34,515 nucleotides of DNA from Clostridiales bacterium (GCA_029265435.1 JAJUJH010000011.1:1-34515); one strand, 5' to 3'. Positions 24,806 through 32,907 are shown, counted from the stretch's first letter. Notes: generated from the letters alone by a model not told the origin. Numbers and translations: made by a program.

Positions 24806-25093
24806 GTGAAACTCGCAAGAGTGGTGGGCAACATTGTGTCCACGGTCAAAGAACAGACGCATGAAGGTTATAAACTCATGCTGGTTCAATATATCGATGC
24901 AAAGGGCGAACCGGACGGACCGAGACTCATCGCATTTGATTGCGCGCATGTCGGTATCGGAGATCTTGTAATTGTCAATACGGACGGCGGCGCTGCAAAA
25001 ATGCTGCTGGATGACGAAGATATTATCTGCGATTTGACGATTTGCGGAGTTGTGGATCATTATACGCTCAATGATAAAAACATAAAGGGCTAG
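24806..25093 (+). CDS. BMC-P pentameric vertex protein 3 (EutN/CcmL family)
   Basis: A 95-residue EutN/CcmL protein starting at GTG after TAGGAGA. It shows KLARVVGNIVSTVKEQTHEG, KLMLVQYID and VGIGDLVIVNTDGGAAKML. Its C-terminus (CDLTICGVVDHYTL) is slightly longer than in BMC-P2. The gene pair BMC-H2/BMC-P3 repeats the order of BMC-H1/BMC-P2, suggesting the four genes arose by duplication of a pair followed by divergence of the pentamers. Confidence 0.92.
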   Translation: MKLARVVGNIVSTVKEQTHEGYKLMLVQYIDAKGEPDGPRLIAFDCAHVGIGDLVIVNTDGGAAKMLLDDEDIICDLTICGVVDHYTLNDKNIKG

Positions 25094-25118
25094 CATCGAC
25101 CCATACAAGGAGGCCAAT

Positions 25119-25544
25119 ATGCTTAAAGGAATTTCTTCAAAACTTTCTCCTGATCTGCTAAAAGTCATTGCAGAAATGGGACATGGTGATGAGCTTGTGA
25201 TCGGCGACTGCAACTTTCCCGCCGCATCGATGGGTAAACGCTGCGTTCGGGCGGACGGACTTAACGGTACGGATGTGCTTGATGCTGTGTTGTCCTTGTT
25301 TCCGCTTGATACATTTGTGGATGCACCGGTGGCGCTGATGCGGGTGATGCCCGGAACCGTTGACGGTGACCCTTTGATTTGGAACGAGTATAAAGCCATC
25401 ATAGAAAAATATGAACCGGGCACAAAAATCGAGCAAATTGACCGATTTGATTTTTATGAACGGGCAAAAAACGCATATGCCACTGTGGCCACAGCGGAAC
25501 GTGCTCTGTATGCCTGCATCATCATTAAGAAAGGCGTTTTGTAA
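25119..25544 (+). CDS. FucU/RbsD-family sugar mutarotase
   Basis: Interconverts sugar anomers; the family includes L-fucose mutarotase FucU and D-ribose pyranase RbsD. The 141-residue protein has the catalytic opening EMGHGDELVIGDCNFPA, and the mid-region DAPVALMRVMPG and C-terminal YACIIIKKGVL of FucU. In this locus it could supply the anomer or ring form needed by the MtnK-type kinase, since that enzyme acts on C1. That role is inference. RBS AAGGAGG. Confidence 0.88.
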   Translation: MLKGISSKLSPDLLKVIAEMGHGDELVIGDCNFPAASMGKRCVRADGLNGTDVLDAVLSLFPLDTFVDAPVALMRVMPGTVDGDPLIWNEYKAIIEKYEPGTKIEQIDRFDFYERAKNAYATVATAERALYACIIIKKGVL

Positions 25545-25582
25545 ACCGGATATTTGTGTATCGACTATGTAAGGAGACAAGC

Positions 25583-26599
25583 ATGAAAAAGATTATCAAT
25601 ATGCCGGAGAGCTTCGTGAATGACATGCTTGAGGGTATCTACGCTGCTCATCCGGGGATGGTTGAATATGTGAATGATGATATGCGCTGCTTGGTTACCG
25701 CCAATGTCAAAAAGGGCAAAGTCGGTATCGCCACAGGCGGCGGTTCCGGGCATCTGCCCCTGTTTTTGGGATATGTAGGTGAGGGGATGCTGGACGGATG
25801 CGCCATCGGAGACGTGTTTCAGTCGCCCAGCGCTGAGCAGATGTTTGCAGTGACGAAACATATTGACACCGGAGCAGGGGTGCTATATATTTATGGCAAC
25901 TATAATGGAGATATTTTCAATTTCGATATGGCTGCAGAGATGGCCGATTTTGAAGAAAATATCCGTGTTGAGTCTGTCGTTGTGGGAGAAGATGTTGCAT
26001 CGGCTCCGCCGGCTGAGACAGGCGGAAAGAATAAACGCAGAGGCGTGGCGGGCATATTTTTCGTTTACAAATGTGCGGGAGCCGCAGCGGCGGCCGGGCT
26101 CAATTTGGATGAGGTCAAGCGTGTTGCGCTAAAAGCATGTGCCAATGTGCGTACGATGGGGATGGCATTAACGCCCTGCATCGTACCGCGAGTGGGGCGT
26201 CCAAGCTTTGAACTCGCTGAGAACGAAATGGAAATCGGCATGGGCATACACGGCGAACCCGGAATACACCGAGGTGAGCTGTTAAGCGCGGATAAAATTG
26301 TTGATCAAATGATTCAGCCGATACTCGCAGATCTTCCTTACGCATCCGGAGATGAAGTTGCCGTTCTAGTGAACGGTCTTGGTGCGACACCGCTTGAGGA
26401 GCAGTATATCATGTACCGCCGGATCAATCAGGTTCTTAAGGAAACAGGCATCAAGGTGTACCATGTTTATGTGGGTGAATATGCTACATCAATGGAGATG
26501 AGCGGGGCTTCAATATCTCTTTTCAAACTGGATGACGAACTGAAAAAATATCTGTCAGCGCCTGCCCATACACCGTTTTTTAAACAGTTTGCATTATGA
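25583..26599 (+). CDS. dhaK: DhaK-type dihydroxyacetone kinase subunit
   Basis: Substrate-binding subunit of an ATP-dependent dihydroxyacetone/ketotetrose kinase, 338 residues. It has the GGGSGH loop (ATGGGSGHLPLFLGYVG) and the histidine that binds the keto group covalently, in MGIHGEPGIHR. The ATG at 25583 follows AAGGAGA; the track's GTG start at 25556 adds a poor leader. The partner DhaL gene follows by 12 bases. No DhaM phosphocarrier gene is seen, so ATP rather than PEP may be the donor. Its substrate here (dihydroxyacetone, a tetrulose, or a ketopentose) is not evident. Confidence 0.9.
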   Translation: MKKIINMPESFVNDMLEGIYAAHPGMVEYVNDDMRCLVTANVKKGKVGIATGGGSGHLPLFLGYVGEGMLDGCAIGDVFQSPSAEQMFAVTKHIDTGAGVLYIYGNYNGDIFNFDMAAEMADFEENIRVESVVVGEDVASAPPAETGGKNKRRGVAGIFFVYKCAGAAAAAGLNLDEVKRVALKACANVRTMGMALTPCIVPRVGRPSFELAENEMEIGMGIHGEPGIHRGELLSADKIVDQMIQPILADLPYASGDEVAVLVNGLGATPLEEQYIMYRRINQVLKETGIKVYHVYVGEYATSMEMSGASISLFKLDDELKKYLSAPAHTPFFKQFAL

Positions 26600-26611
26600 A
26601 GGGAGCGGGTA

Positions 26612-27241
26612 ATGAAAGCTGATGATTTCAAGGCGCTGCTTGCATACTGGGCCGACGTGATGAAAGAAAACCGTGATTATTTAATTGACCTTGACAGTGT
26701 GATGGGCGACGGAGACTTGGGCCTCACGATGAGCGACGGCTTTAAAGCCGCAAGCGAAGCCGTAAGGGACTGTGATGAACCGGATATCGGCAAGCTCGCT
26801 TATCTCGCGGGCAAAGCGATGTCCACCGCGGTTCCGTCCACGATGGGCACGCTCATGGCGGCCGGCTTTATGGCTGCGGGCAGGGCGCTCAAAGGTATTG
26901 TCGAGCTTGACATTGGCGGAACTGCAACGTTTTTTGAGGCTTATCTCGAAGGCGTGAAAAACCGGGGGAAGGCTGAGATTGGCGATAAAACATTTTTGGA
27001 CGGAATGTATCCTGCCGCGATGCAGTTGAAGAATGACGCTGCGGCAGGCACGGATTTGACTGAAGCCGCATTAAAAGCGGCGGGCGTGGCACATGAGGCG
27101 TTCCTTTTAACAAAGGGTATGCTCGCAAAGCATGGGCGCGCGGCAGCCCGAGGAGAAAAATCGCGCGAATTGCTCGACCCGGGTGCGGCGGTTGCTGATT
27201 TAATAATGAAAGGATATGCCGATTTCATCACGAAACGGTAA
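26612..27241 (+). CDS. dhaL: DhaL-type kinase subunit (ATP-binding)
   Basis: Nucleotide-binding subunit partnering DhaK, 209 residues, the normal DhaL length. The Mg-ATP aspartates lie in LDSVMGDGDLGLTMSDG. The histidine of the common GDGDHG motif is Leu here. STAVPSTMGTLMAAGFM and HGRAAARGEKSRELLDPGA are family segments. It ends 9 bases before the LacI-type gene. Confidence 0.9.
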   Translation: MKADDFKALLAYWADVMKENRDYLIDLDSVMGDGDLGLTMSDGFKAASEAVRDCDEPDIGKLAYLAGKAMSTAVPSTMGTLMAAGFMAAGRALKGIVELDIGGTATFFEAYLEGVKNRGKAEIGDKTFLDGMYPAAMQLKNDAAAGTDLTEAALKAAGVAHEAFLLTKGMLAKHGRAAARGEKSRELLDPGAAVADLIMKGYADFITKR

Positions 27242-27250
27242 TGTGGTGGC

Positions 27251-28255
27251 ATGACAATAAGAGAGATTGCGGCGATTGCAGGGGTATCGCCTGCGGCAGT
27301 ATCGCTGGTATTAAACGAAAAAAAAGGCGTGAGCGAAAAGACGCGTGAACGCGTGAAAAAGGTCTTGAGCGAATACAATTATTCGTTGGCCCCTCAGATA
27401 AAAAAAACGCCGCGCTGCAGCATACGGCTGATCAAATATTCCACACACGGTATGGCGGTAGAGGAAAATCAAGGGTTTGTCGCTGCAATTATTGATCATA
27501 TCGAAAGCGAGTGCAGACGTTATTCTTATGATCTCATCATGACCGGATGCAACAACAGAACCGCCGAAGAAACATTTAAAATGATCGCGCAGGATCCGAT
27601 GGACGGTGTGATACTTTTAGGTTCAGAATTTGAGCCGTCTCAGTTTGACATGATGAAAGAAATAAAGGCGCCGATCATCGTCGTGGATAACAGCATGCGG
27701 CATCAAAACGTTGACAGCATTGTGATGGACAATGAAGACATTTCATACACCGCTGTGAACTATCTGTATGGTATGGGGCACAGAAAAATCGGCTATTTTT
27801 TAACTAACGTCAAAATATCCAATTTTACCGAAAGGTATAACGGTTACCTTGACGCTTTGGCGGAGCTTGGCTTGACGCCTCCCGAACCTGTACTGCTTAC
27901 TCCCACGCTCAACGGCGCATATTCCGATATGAAAATGCTGCTTGAGAGCGGCGCTTATGTGCCCGAAGGTGCTGTACTTGCGGGCAATGACAGTATCGCG
28001 ATCGGTGCGGTGCGTGCGATTCAGGAAGCGGGATATAAGGTGCCCGACGATATTTCAATTATCGGTGTGGACGATATTCCGTACAGCTCTATGATGATGC
28101 CGCCGCTCACCACAATGCGTATATCGCGCACTGTGATGGGAAATTTAACCGTTAGCTTATTGAGAGAACGCTTGAAACACCCGCAAAGCCCGTTTATGCA
28201 TATGACCATTAGCGCTCAGCTTGTGGAGCGGGGGAGTACGGCCCCTGCCAAATAA
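27251..28255 (+). CDS. LacI-family transcriptional regulator
   Basis: DNA-binding repressor of the LacI/GalR family, 334 residues: an N-terminal helix-turn-helix (TIREIAAIAGVSPAAVSLVL) with hinge, then a periplasmic-binding-protein-like effector domain (FVAAIIDHIESECRRYSYDL; SIIGVDDIPYSSMMMPPLTT). It is the last gene of the co-oriented BMC operon and probably controls it from the promoter near 9200, sensing the imported sugar or a phosphorylated derivative. Both points are inference. Confidence 0.92.
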   Translation: MTIREIAAIAGVSPAAVSLVLNEKKGVSEKTRERVKKVLSEYNYSLAPQIKKTPRCSIRLIKYSTHGMAVEENQGFVAAIIDHIESECRRYSYDLIMTGCNNRTAEETFKMIAQDPMDGVILLGSEFEPSQFDMMKEIKAPIIVVDNSMRHQNVDSIVMDNEDISYTAVNYLYGMGHRKIGYFLTNVKISNFTERYNGYLDALAELGLTPPEPVLLTPTLNGAYSDMKMLLESGAYVPEGAVLAGNDSIAIGAVRAIQEAGYKVPDDISIIGVDDIPYSSMMMPPLTTMRISRTVMGNLTVSLLRERLKHPQSPFMHMTISAQLVERGSTAPAK

Positions 28256-28305
28256 AGGCTTTATTGTGTGTGGAATACCGATATCTATAAGTGCAGTCAA
28301 CGTCA

Positions 28306-28690
28306 CGCAGCGCTATCAGGATTTCGCGCACAGAAACGCCGGACTGTTCGGCCTCTCTATCGATTCAAATGCTTCACATATCGCGTGGCTTATCAACATA
28401 TACCGCAATACCGGAATTGAGATACCGTTTCCTGTTATTGCCGACAGAGATATGGCGATATCAAGAATGTATGGAATGATACAACCGGGCGTGAGCGGGA
28501 CAAAAACCGTTCGCAACGTGTTCTATATTGACCCGAACGGCGTCATTCGAGCGAAACTGATCCCGCCGAATACGATGGATGCGGCGATGAAACGCATGGA
28601 CTCGAGTGATAACTGTATGGTGTGACAACAGCCAAGGAAACTGAAATAAAGGTGTCTGAGAAGCGCTTGACGGATGTCCGGCGCTTTTAT
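28306..28690 (+). pseudogene. Peroxiredoxin gene fragment B, broken copy
   Basis: Bases 28306-28562 align without gaps to 8431-8687 of the intact peroxiredoxin gene (about 9 mismatches in 257). The alignment resumes at 28563 with 8814 onward, so 126 bases (42 codons) are missing in frame. Small deletions then remove the last residues, including the distal cysteine of WYLCY. The 5' half with the peroxidatic cysteine is absent. The downstream terminator hairpin is also copied. The ORF track's 28221 start runs into the lacI gene and is not a real start. Confidence 0.92.
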
Positions 28691-28691
28691 T
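28661..28691 (+). terminator. Duplicate peroxiredoxin terminator hairpin
   Basis: AAGCGC/GCGCTT arms with inner CGG/CCG and a T-rich tail, the same as at 8924. It may now act as the terminator of the BMC operon, since lacI has no other obvious one. Confidence 0.65.
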
Positions 28692-28735
28692 TATTAGGCT
28701 TCAGCACAAAACCTCCAGTTTTACGTTCGAGGCTG
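28692..28735 (+). repeat. Degenerate copy of the IS200-like end seen at 34403
   Basis: GGCTTCAGCACAAAACCTCCAGTTTTAC resembles GGCTTTAGCACAATAAACCCCCAGTTTTAC near 34404. The hairpin arms are decayed here (CCTC...GAGG). Probably the remnant of an insertion-sequence end abutting the broken peroxiredoxin. Confidence 0.4.
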
Positions 28736-28836
28736 CTTGACAAATATTAACTGACGCTTTTCTCATTATAAATGTTTCGTTATATTTTATTGAGTTTATA
28801 AATTAACAGAATTCTTTCTAAGTATTAGGTGATAAA

Positions 28837-29724
28837 ATGGCAAATGATATGGCAGTTGAGGTTAACAGCGATACCAGCATCAATGACAATATAACAGAAC
28901 TGAACGCTTTAATTCAGGAGATAGCGGTTTCGATAGAACAGTTGTCAAAAACGATAGAAGGAGCTTCTGCAGTTGCGGATGATATGGCCGGAACATCTTT
29001 GGATATTTCGGATTCGATTCAGGATATCGCTAAAAGGGCCATGGATGGGCACGAAAAAACGTCAAGTATTAAGGAAAGCGCAGAGAGCATGAAGCAAAAT
29101 GTATCTCTTGCGCTCGATAAGGCCTCAGAAGTGTTTAAGCAGACAAAAGAGGAATTGCAAAACGCTATCGAAGCATCTAAGGTTGTCGAACAAATATCGG
29201 TTTTATCCAAGTCAATCAATGATGTCAACAGACAAACAAATTTACTCTCAATAAATGCAGCAATTGAAGCCGCGAGGGCGGGAAAAGCCGGCAAAGGATT
29301 TGCTGTTGTCGCTAATGAAATTAAAAAATTAGCTGAAAGATCCGAAAAAACCATTAATGAAATCCAAACAATTGCAAATAACGTAATCAGCGCAGTAACA
29401 GATCTGATAAGCAGCTCCAACAAACTCCTTGAATATGTCTCAGTTGATGTGAATAATGACTATATGATAATGATGAAGGTAGCCGAAAATTACAGTCAGG
29501 ATACTTCGGATATTAATAAAATCTTCTTTGATTATAATTCAACATCACAATTGCTCCTGGATTCGGTTCGAAATCTGATGCAAAACATGGATTTGATTGC
29601 ACAAGGAACGGGTGACAGTTTCGATGGCATCAATGACGTAAAAAAGAAGCTTGCTTCTATTATGCTCATATCCAGCAAGTTAACAGAGCAGATCCAAATG
29701 GATACAAAGGATAGTTTTTGTTGA
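28837..29724 (+). CDS. Cytosolic methyl-accepting chemotaxis-type protein
   Basis: A 295-residue protein of helical repeats with the MCP signalling signature ([35 protein letters not shown]) and no membrane segment or HAMP domain. The first ~60 residues ([21 protein letters not shown]) already look like the descending coiled coil, so no separate sensor domain is present at the N-terminus. It may be a natural soluble receptor, or a receptor whose sensor end was lost at the rearranged left flank. The ATG follows AGGTGA. It probably forms a unit with the next gene. Confidence 0.82.
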   Translation: MANDMAVEVNSDTSINDNITELNALIQEIAVSIEQLSKTIEGASAVADDMAGTSLDISDSIQDIAKRAMDGHEKTSSIKESAESMKQNVSLALDKASEVFKQTKEELQNAIEASKVVEQISVLSKSINDVNRQTNLLSINAAIEAARAGKAGKGFAVVANEIKKLAERSEKTINEIQTIANNVISAVTDLISSSNKLLEYVSVDVNNDYMIMMKVAENYSQDTSDINKIFFDYNSTSQLLLDSVRNLMQNMDLIAQGTGDSFDGINDVKKKLASIMLISSKLTEQIQMDTKDSFC

Positions 29725-29752
29725 TAAATACAATGAAAGTGAGGAGAAACAC

Positions 29753-30151
29753 ATGATAAAAAACGAAAAAAGCATAGTTGAAATTGTTGAAGGAAGAAAT
29801 GTGGTAAAATCTTTGGCATGGGGACAGCTTAGCCCAGAAGATGTAAAGGCTCTAATTGATGGCCTCCTTGCTTCGAGCAAAAAACTGAAGCCTGGCAAAT
29901 GGGGATACATTGCCGATCCAACAAAATTGGATCCGATTTTGAGTAAAGAGACAAGCGATGCGTTTATTAATTTGCACGTTGTCCTTGAGAAGAATGGTTG
30001 TGTCGGTATTGCGTTCCTTGATGGGAAAACCGCCGCAATGAAACAAAAAACAAAACGTCACTCTGATGCAGCAGGCGGAAAAATGGTCACGGAACATTTT
30101 AAAGATGAAAAAGAAGCTTTGGATTGGCTTGCAAGCATAGGCGTCCAATAA
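29753..30151 (+). CDS. Small hypothetical protein, possibly SpoIIAA/STAS-like
   Basis: I do not recognise this 132-residue protein with certainty. It has a strong RBS (GAGGAG), starts 28 bases after the soluble chemoreceptor stop, and reads as an alternating strand/helix protein (GKWGYIADPTKLD; VLEKNGCVGIAFLDGKTAAM; KDEKEALDWLASIG). The closing 'DEKEALDWLA' is common in SpoIIAA-like/STAS-type small proteins. No catalytic motif or signal peptide is visible. Its position suggests a partner in the same signalling unit. Confidence 0.6.
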   Translation: MIKNEKSIVEIVEGRNVVKSLAWGQLSPEDVKALIDGLLASSKKLKPGKWGYIADPTKLDPILSKETSDAFINLHVVLEKNGCVGIAFLDGKTAAMKQKTKRHSDAAGGKMVTEHFKDEKEALDWLASIGVQ

Positions 30152-30159
30152 ATATGAAA

Positions 30160-30187
30160 AGAAAGGGCTTCGTGAGGCGTCCTTTCT
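30160..30187 (+). terminator. Possible terminator after the small hypothetical gene
   Basis: AGAAAGG and CCTTTCT form a 7-bp stem with a partly paired interior. No long T-run follows, so the call is weak. Confidence 0.4.
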
Positions 30188-30239
30188 CGATAACAATTCG
30201 GCACCTGTTTCTAAGAGGTTAAGGGTGCAATGCTCTTAA

Positions 30240-30336
30240 GATCCTCTGACAAACAGGCGCAACATCGGTTAAATACCGCCTCTGCTGACAACGGATCGAG
30301 AGAAGGTGGTGACTGCCGCAAACTGGCAGGGGTTAT
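30240..30336 (+). pseudogene. Peroxiredoxin gene fragment C
   Basis: This stretch matches 8684-8809 of the intact peroxiredoxin gene with small gaps. CTGACAAACAGGCGCAACATCGG and the 21-base run ACGGATCGAGAGAAGGTGGT, then CCGCAAACTGGC, are the clearest blocks. The matched segment corresponds closely to the 126 bases missing from fragment B (8688-8813). It lies just past the 3' end of the response-regulator gene, on the opposite strand, and encodes nothing by itself. Confidence 0.8.
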
Positions 30337-30346
30337 GCATAAGGCG

Positions 30347-31087
30347 TTAATACGATTCTTTGTATTGTGACGGCGTGATCCCGCAATAGTTTTTAAAACA
30401 CTTGCTGAAATAAAACTGGTCGATAAAACCTGTCTTTTCAGCAACTTCTTTTACTGTCAAGTTTGTATCTTTGAGCAGTCCTTTCGCTATCTTAATACGA
30501 TACTCGATAAGGTATTTGATAGGCGAAGTTCCGGTATGCTCCTTGAATATTTTTGTTAAATATGAGGAGGAAAAATTATATTCGGAAGCAATTTGAGAAA
30601 AGTTGATTTGGCTTGCGTAATTTGTTTGCAGATATTGAATAATGCTGCTTACCATATCCTCGGTGCATTTTTCCCTCTCGGTATTAAGCTGAGCTTGTTC
30701 GGACAATATTTCGTCCTTTATTTTCCTTAAGGTTTTTGACAGCTCGAATTTATTCAGCGGTTTCAGCAAATAATCAAAGGCTTTGTATTTTATGGCGGCT
30801 TGGGCGTATTCAAATTCGTTATAGCCGGTGATTAATACGCAGCGAACATGCGGGTTGCTGCTGTGAACTCTTTCAATAAGGGATAGGCCGTCCATCAGCG
30901 GCATTTTAATATCGGTGAATAAAACGTGCGGGTTATATTGTTCAACAGCGTTTAAAGCCGAAAGACCGTCGTAGCATACCGCCAAAACCTCATATGAGGC
31001 ATCGCAGGAGCGGATATTTCTGGCGATATTATGGGCAATAAGCTTTTCATCTTCAGCAACAACGGTTCTTAGGATATTACTTGTCAT
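30347..31087 (-). CDS. AraC-type response regulator (YesN family)
   Basis: Output half of a two-component system, about 246 residues. The receiver domain has the acidic pair AEDEK, phospho-acceptor Asp in VLFTDIKMPLMDG, and Lys in DYLLKPLNK. A two-HTH AraC domain ends the protein (SSYLTKIFKEHTGTSPIKYL; YFSKCFKNYCGITPSQYK). I use the ATG at 31087, which follows GGAGGT and overlaps the end of the kinase gene; the track start at 31132 lies well inside the kinase. It likely activates the divergent sugar-uptake genes. Confidence 0.92.
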   Translation of the reverse strand: MTSNILRTVVAEDEKLIAHNIARNIRSCDASYEVLAVCYDGLSALNAVEQYNPHVLFTDIKMPLMDGLSLIERVHSSNPHVRCVLITGYNEFEYAQAAIKYKAFDYLLKPLNKFELSKTLRKIKDEILSEQAQLNTEREKCTEDMVSSIIQYLQTNYASQINFSQIASEYNFSSSYLTKIFKEHTGTSPIKYLIEYRIKIAKGLLKDTNLTVKEVAEKTGFIDQFYFSKCFKNYCGITPSQYKESY

Positions 31088-32846
31088 ATGTACCTCCGAC
31101 GGTGATGCTTGCGCCTTCCTCCGTATTTTCAATTTTAAAGATTACATCAGAATCATACAATATTTTAAACCGCAGATATATGTTAAGAAGTCCCATTCCT
31201 TTGATCTCCAGGGAGGGAAGCAAGCCCGTTGAATCGATTTCCGCAATTTTTGCATAGATATTTGAGACAGACTCGGGGCTGAACCCGGTGCCGTTGTCGG
31301 TAACGGTAATGGTATATGTGCCATTGCAGATACGCCCCCTGATACTGATATGGTAGGGCGGCAGTTTTGTCGTACAAAACTTGATGGAGTTTTCTACAAG
31401 AGGCTGTATGCATAGTTTTGGTACTTTTATATCATGCATGGCGTCGGGTATTTCAATGGTATAAAACAAATCGTTATTGTAACGGATCATCATACAGATA
31501 AGAAAATCTTTTGTATATTTGATTTCATCGGCAAGCAATACCGTCGTATCGGTATCGGAAGAAATATACCGCAATATATTGGACATGGACTGGCACATGA
31601 TGATTATTTCTTTATTCATGTCCGAATCGGCCATTGCCTGTATGGTCTGAAGGCTGTTATACAGAAAATGAGGGTTCATTTGAGATTGAAGCGCCAGCAT
31701 TTTGGACTGCATTTCTTGATTTTTTAACAAGAGCTGTTTGTTGAGACTGTCAACCAGCTTATGCTGCATATCCACGAAGCTGTCATACAGCACGTTGAGC
31801 TCGATCACCTTGGTATTGAGATTGGTTCTTAACATATACCCGTCCAGATTTATGTGCTGAATTTCGCGATAAATGCGGTCGATCGGCACTGTGATTTGAT
31901 TGGCGGCAAGGTATGAAAGAACAAATGCGAGAGACAAAGAAATCACGGTGAGTAGAAAAACGCTGAATATATAACTGTTTCTAGGCATAAACAAATCGTT
32001 TTCACTGATGACGATTGCCGTGATAATGCCGTCATCGGATTTTGTAAAAGTCAAGTAATTTGTTTCGCCGCCGTCGGATACTCGAATAATATCAGTAGTG
32101 GGTTTTATATCGTTTATTTTTTTAAAAATATATTGAAAATCATCGTTCTGCGTATTGATCGGATAAATCAAGGTTCCGGTTCTGTCGAAAACGACAACAC
32201 GTTCGCCGTAAATGCTTTGATAGCTCAAGGCTTGAGACAGAACCTGCCTGACGGATTTTTTGACTTCGATATATCCTTGTACATTATTATAATGACCATA
32301 ATATTTGCGGGAAAGCGAAAGGAATACCTTTCCGTATTGGTCTGTGGTATAGCGTGATATATACGGGTCTTGCCCCGTATAGGACAGGATCCTGTTGCCG
32401 TTGCCGCTTTTGGCTGCTTCATACCATGGCATTTTTTCAACCGGGTAATTATATGTGTTGTTATATAAACCGGAAGCGATTACTGTGCCGATATTGGAAT
32501 ATAAGTTGGCCTGATCAACAAGTCTGTTCGGGCCAATGCTGTTGGCAAGCAGTTCGTTAATGACTTTCAGTTTTTCATAATCCTCATTGTTGACCAGATA
32601 GCTATTAAAGGCATCGTTAATCAGATAAGAATATGCAATATTCAATGAGACCAGGTTCATTTGAGCGATCTCCCTTTCCATTGAATCGGAGAGAGTATCG
32701 CAGCTTTGCTGCAAGGCCGAAAACGTTCTTGAATTGATTTTCTGCGATTCCGTTGTGATGAGATACGTTGAGAAAATAAGAAACGGAATCAGCAAAATCA
32801 ATGAATAGGTGACTATCATATTGAATTTTATCGTCTTTTTAAACAT
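31077..32846 (-). CDS. Sensor histidine kinase (YesM family)
   Basis: Membrane sensor kinase of about 589 residues. TM1 (MIVTYSLILLIPFLIF) and TM2 (IFSVFLLTVISLSLAFVLSY) bracket an extracellular sensor region of about 270 residues, followed by a HAMP domain. The His_kinase segment LQSQMNPHFLYNSLQTIQ carries the phospho-His, and the HATPase has KLCIQPLVENSIKF, VTDNGTGFS and KGMGLLNIYLRF. The ATG at 32846 (MFKKTIKFN) is chosen over the track start at 32948, which would add an odd hydrophobic leader. It overlaps the response-regulator start and is divergent from a sugar-binding lipoprotein. Confidence 0.92.
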   Translation of the reverse strand: MFKKTIKFNMIVTYSLILLIPFLIFSTYLITTESQKINSRTFSALQQSCDTLSDSMEREIAQMNLVSLNIAYSYLINDAFNSYLVNNEDYEKLKVINELLANSIGPNRLVDQANLYSNIGTVIASGLYNNTYNYPVEKMPWYEAAKSGNGNRILSYTGQDPYISRYTTDQYGKVFLSLSRKYYGHYNNVQGYIEVKKSVRQVLSQALSYQSIYGERVVVFDRTGTLIYPINTQNDDFQYIFKKINDIKPTTDIIRVSDGGETNYLTFTKSDDGIITAIVISENDLFMPRNSYIFSVFLLTVISLSLAFVLSYLAANQITVPIDRIYREIQHINLDGYMLRTNLNTKVIELNVLYDSFVDMQHKLVDSLNKQLLLKNQEMQSKMLALQSQMNPHFLYNSLQTIQAMADSDMNKEIIIMCQSMSNILRYISSDTDTTVLLADEIKYTKDFLICMMIRYNNDLFYTIEIPDAMHDIKVPKLCIQPLVENSIKFCTTKLPPYHISIRGRICNGTYTITVTDNGTGFSPESVSNIYAKIAEIDSTGLLPSLEIKGMGLLNIYLRFKILYDSDVIFKIENTEEGASITVGGTYDK

Positions 32847-32890
32847 CTGATACCGCCGCAAAACAGAAGTGAAAAAAATACAAAGAATAC

Positions 32891-32907
32891 GAATGTATAT
32901 TACATTC
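32891..32907. promoter_or_regulatory. Perfect inverted repeat, possible operator
   Basis: GAATGTA-TAT-TACATTC is a perfect 7-bp inverted repeat with a 3-base spacer in the divergent gap between the kinase and the binding-protein gene. It touches the -35 region of the rightward promoter. It could be the binding site of the adjacent AraC-type regulator or of another dimeric regulator. Confidence 0.5.

Noticed and set aside
22904-25423. Long minus-strand ORFs (241 and 331 aa) over the shell genes
   Set aside because: They are antisense shadows of GC-rich BMC shell genes whose plus-strand products are unmistakable.
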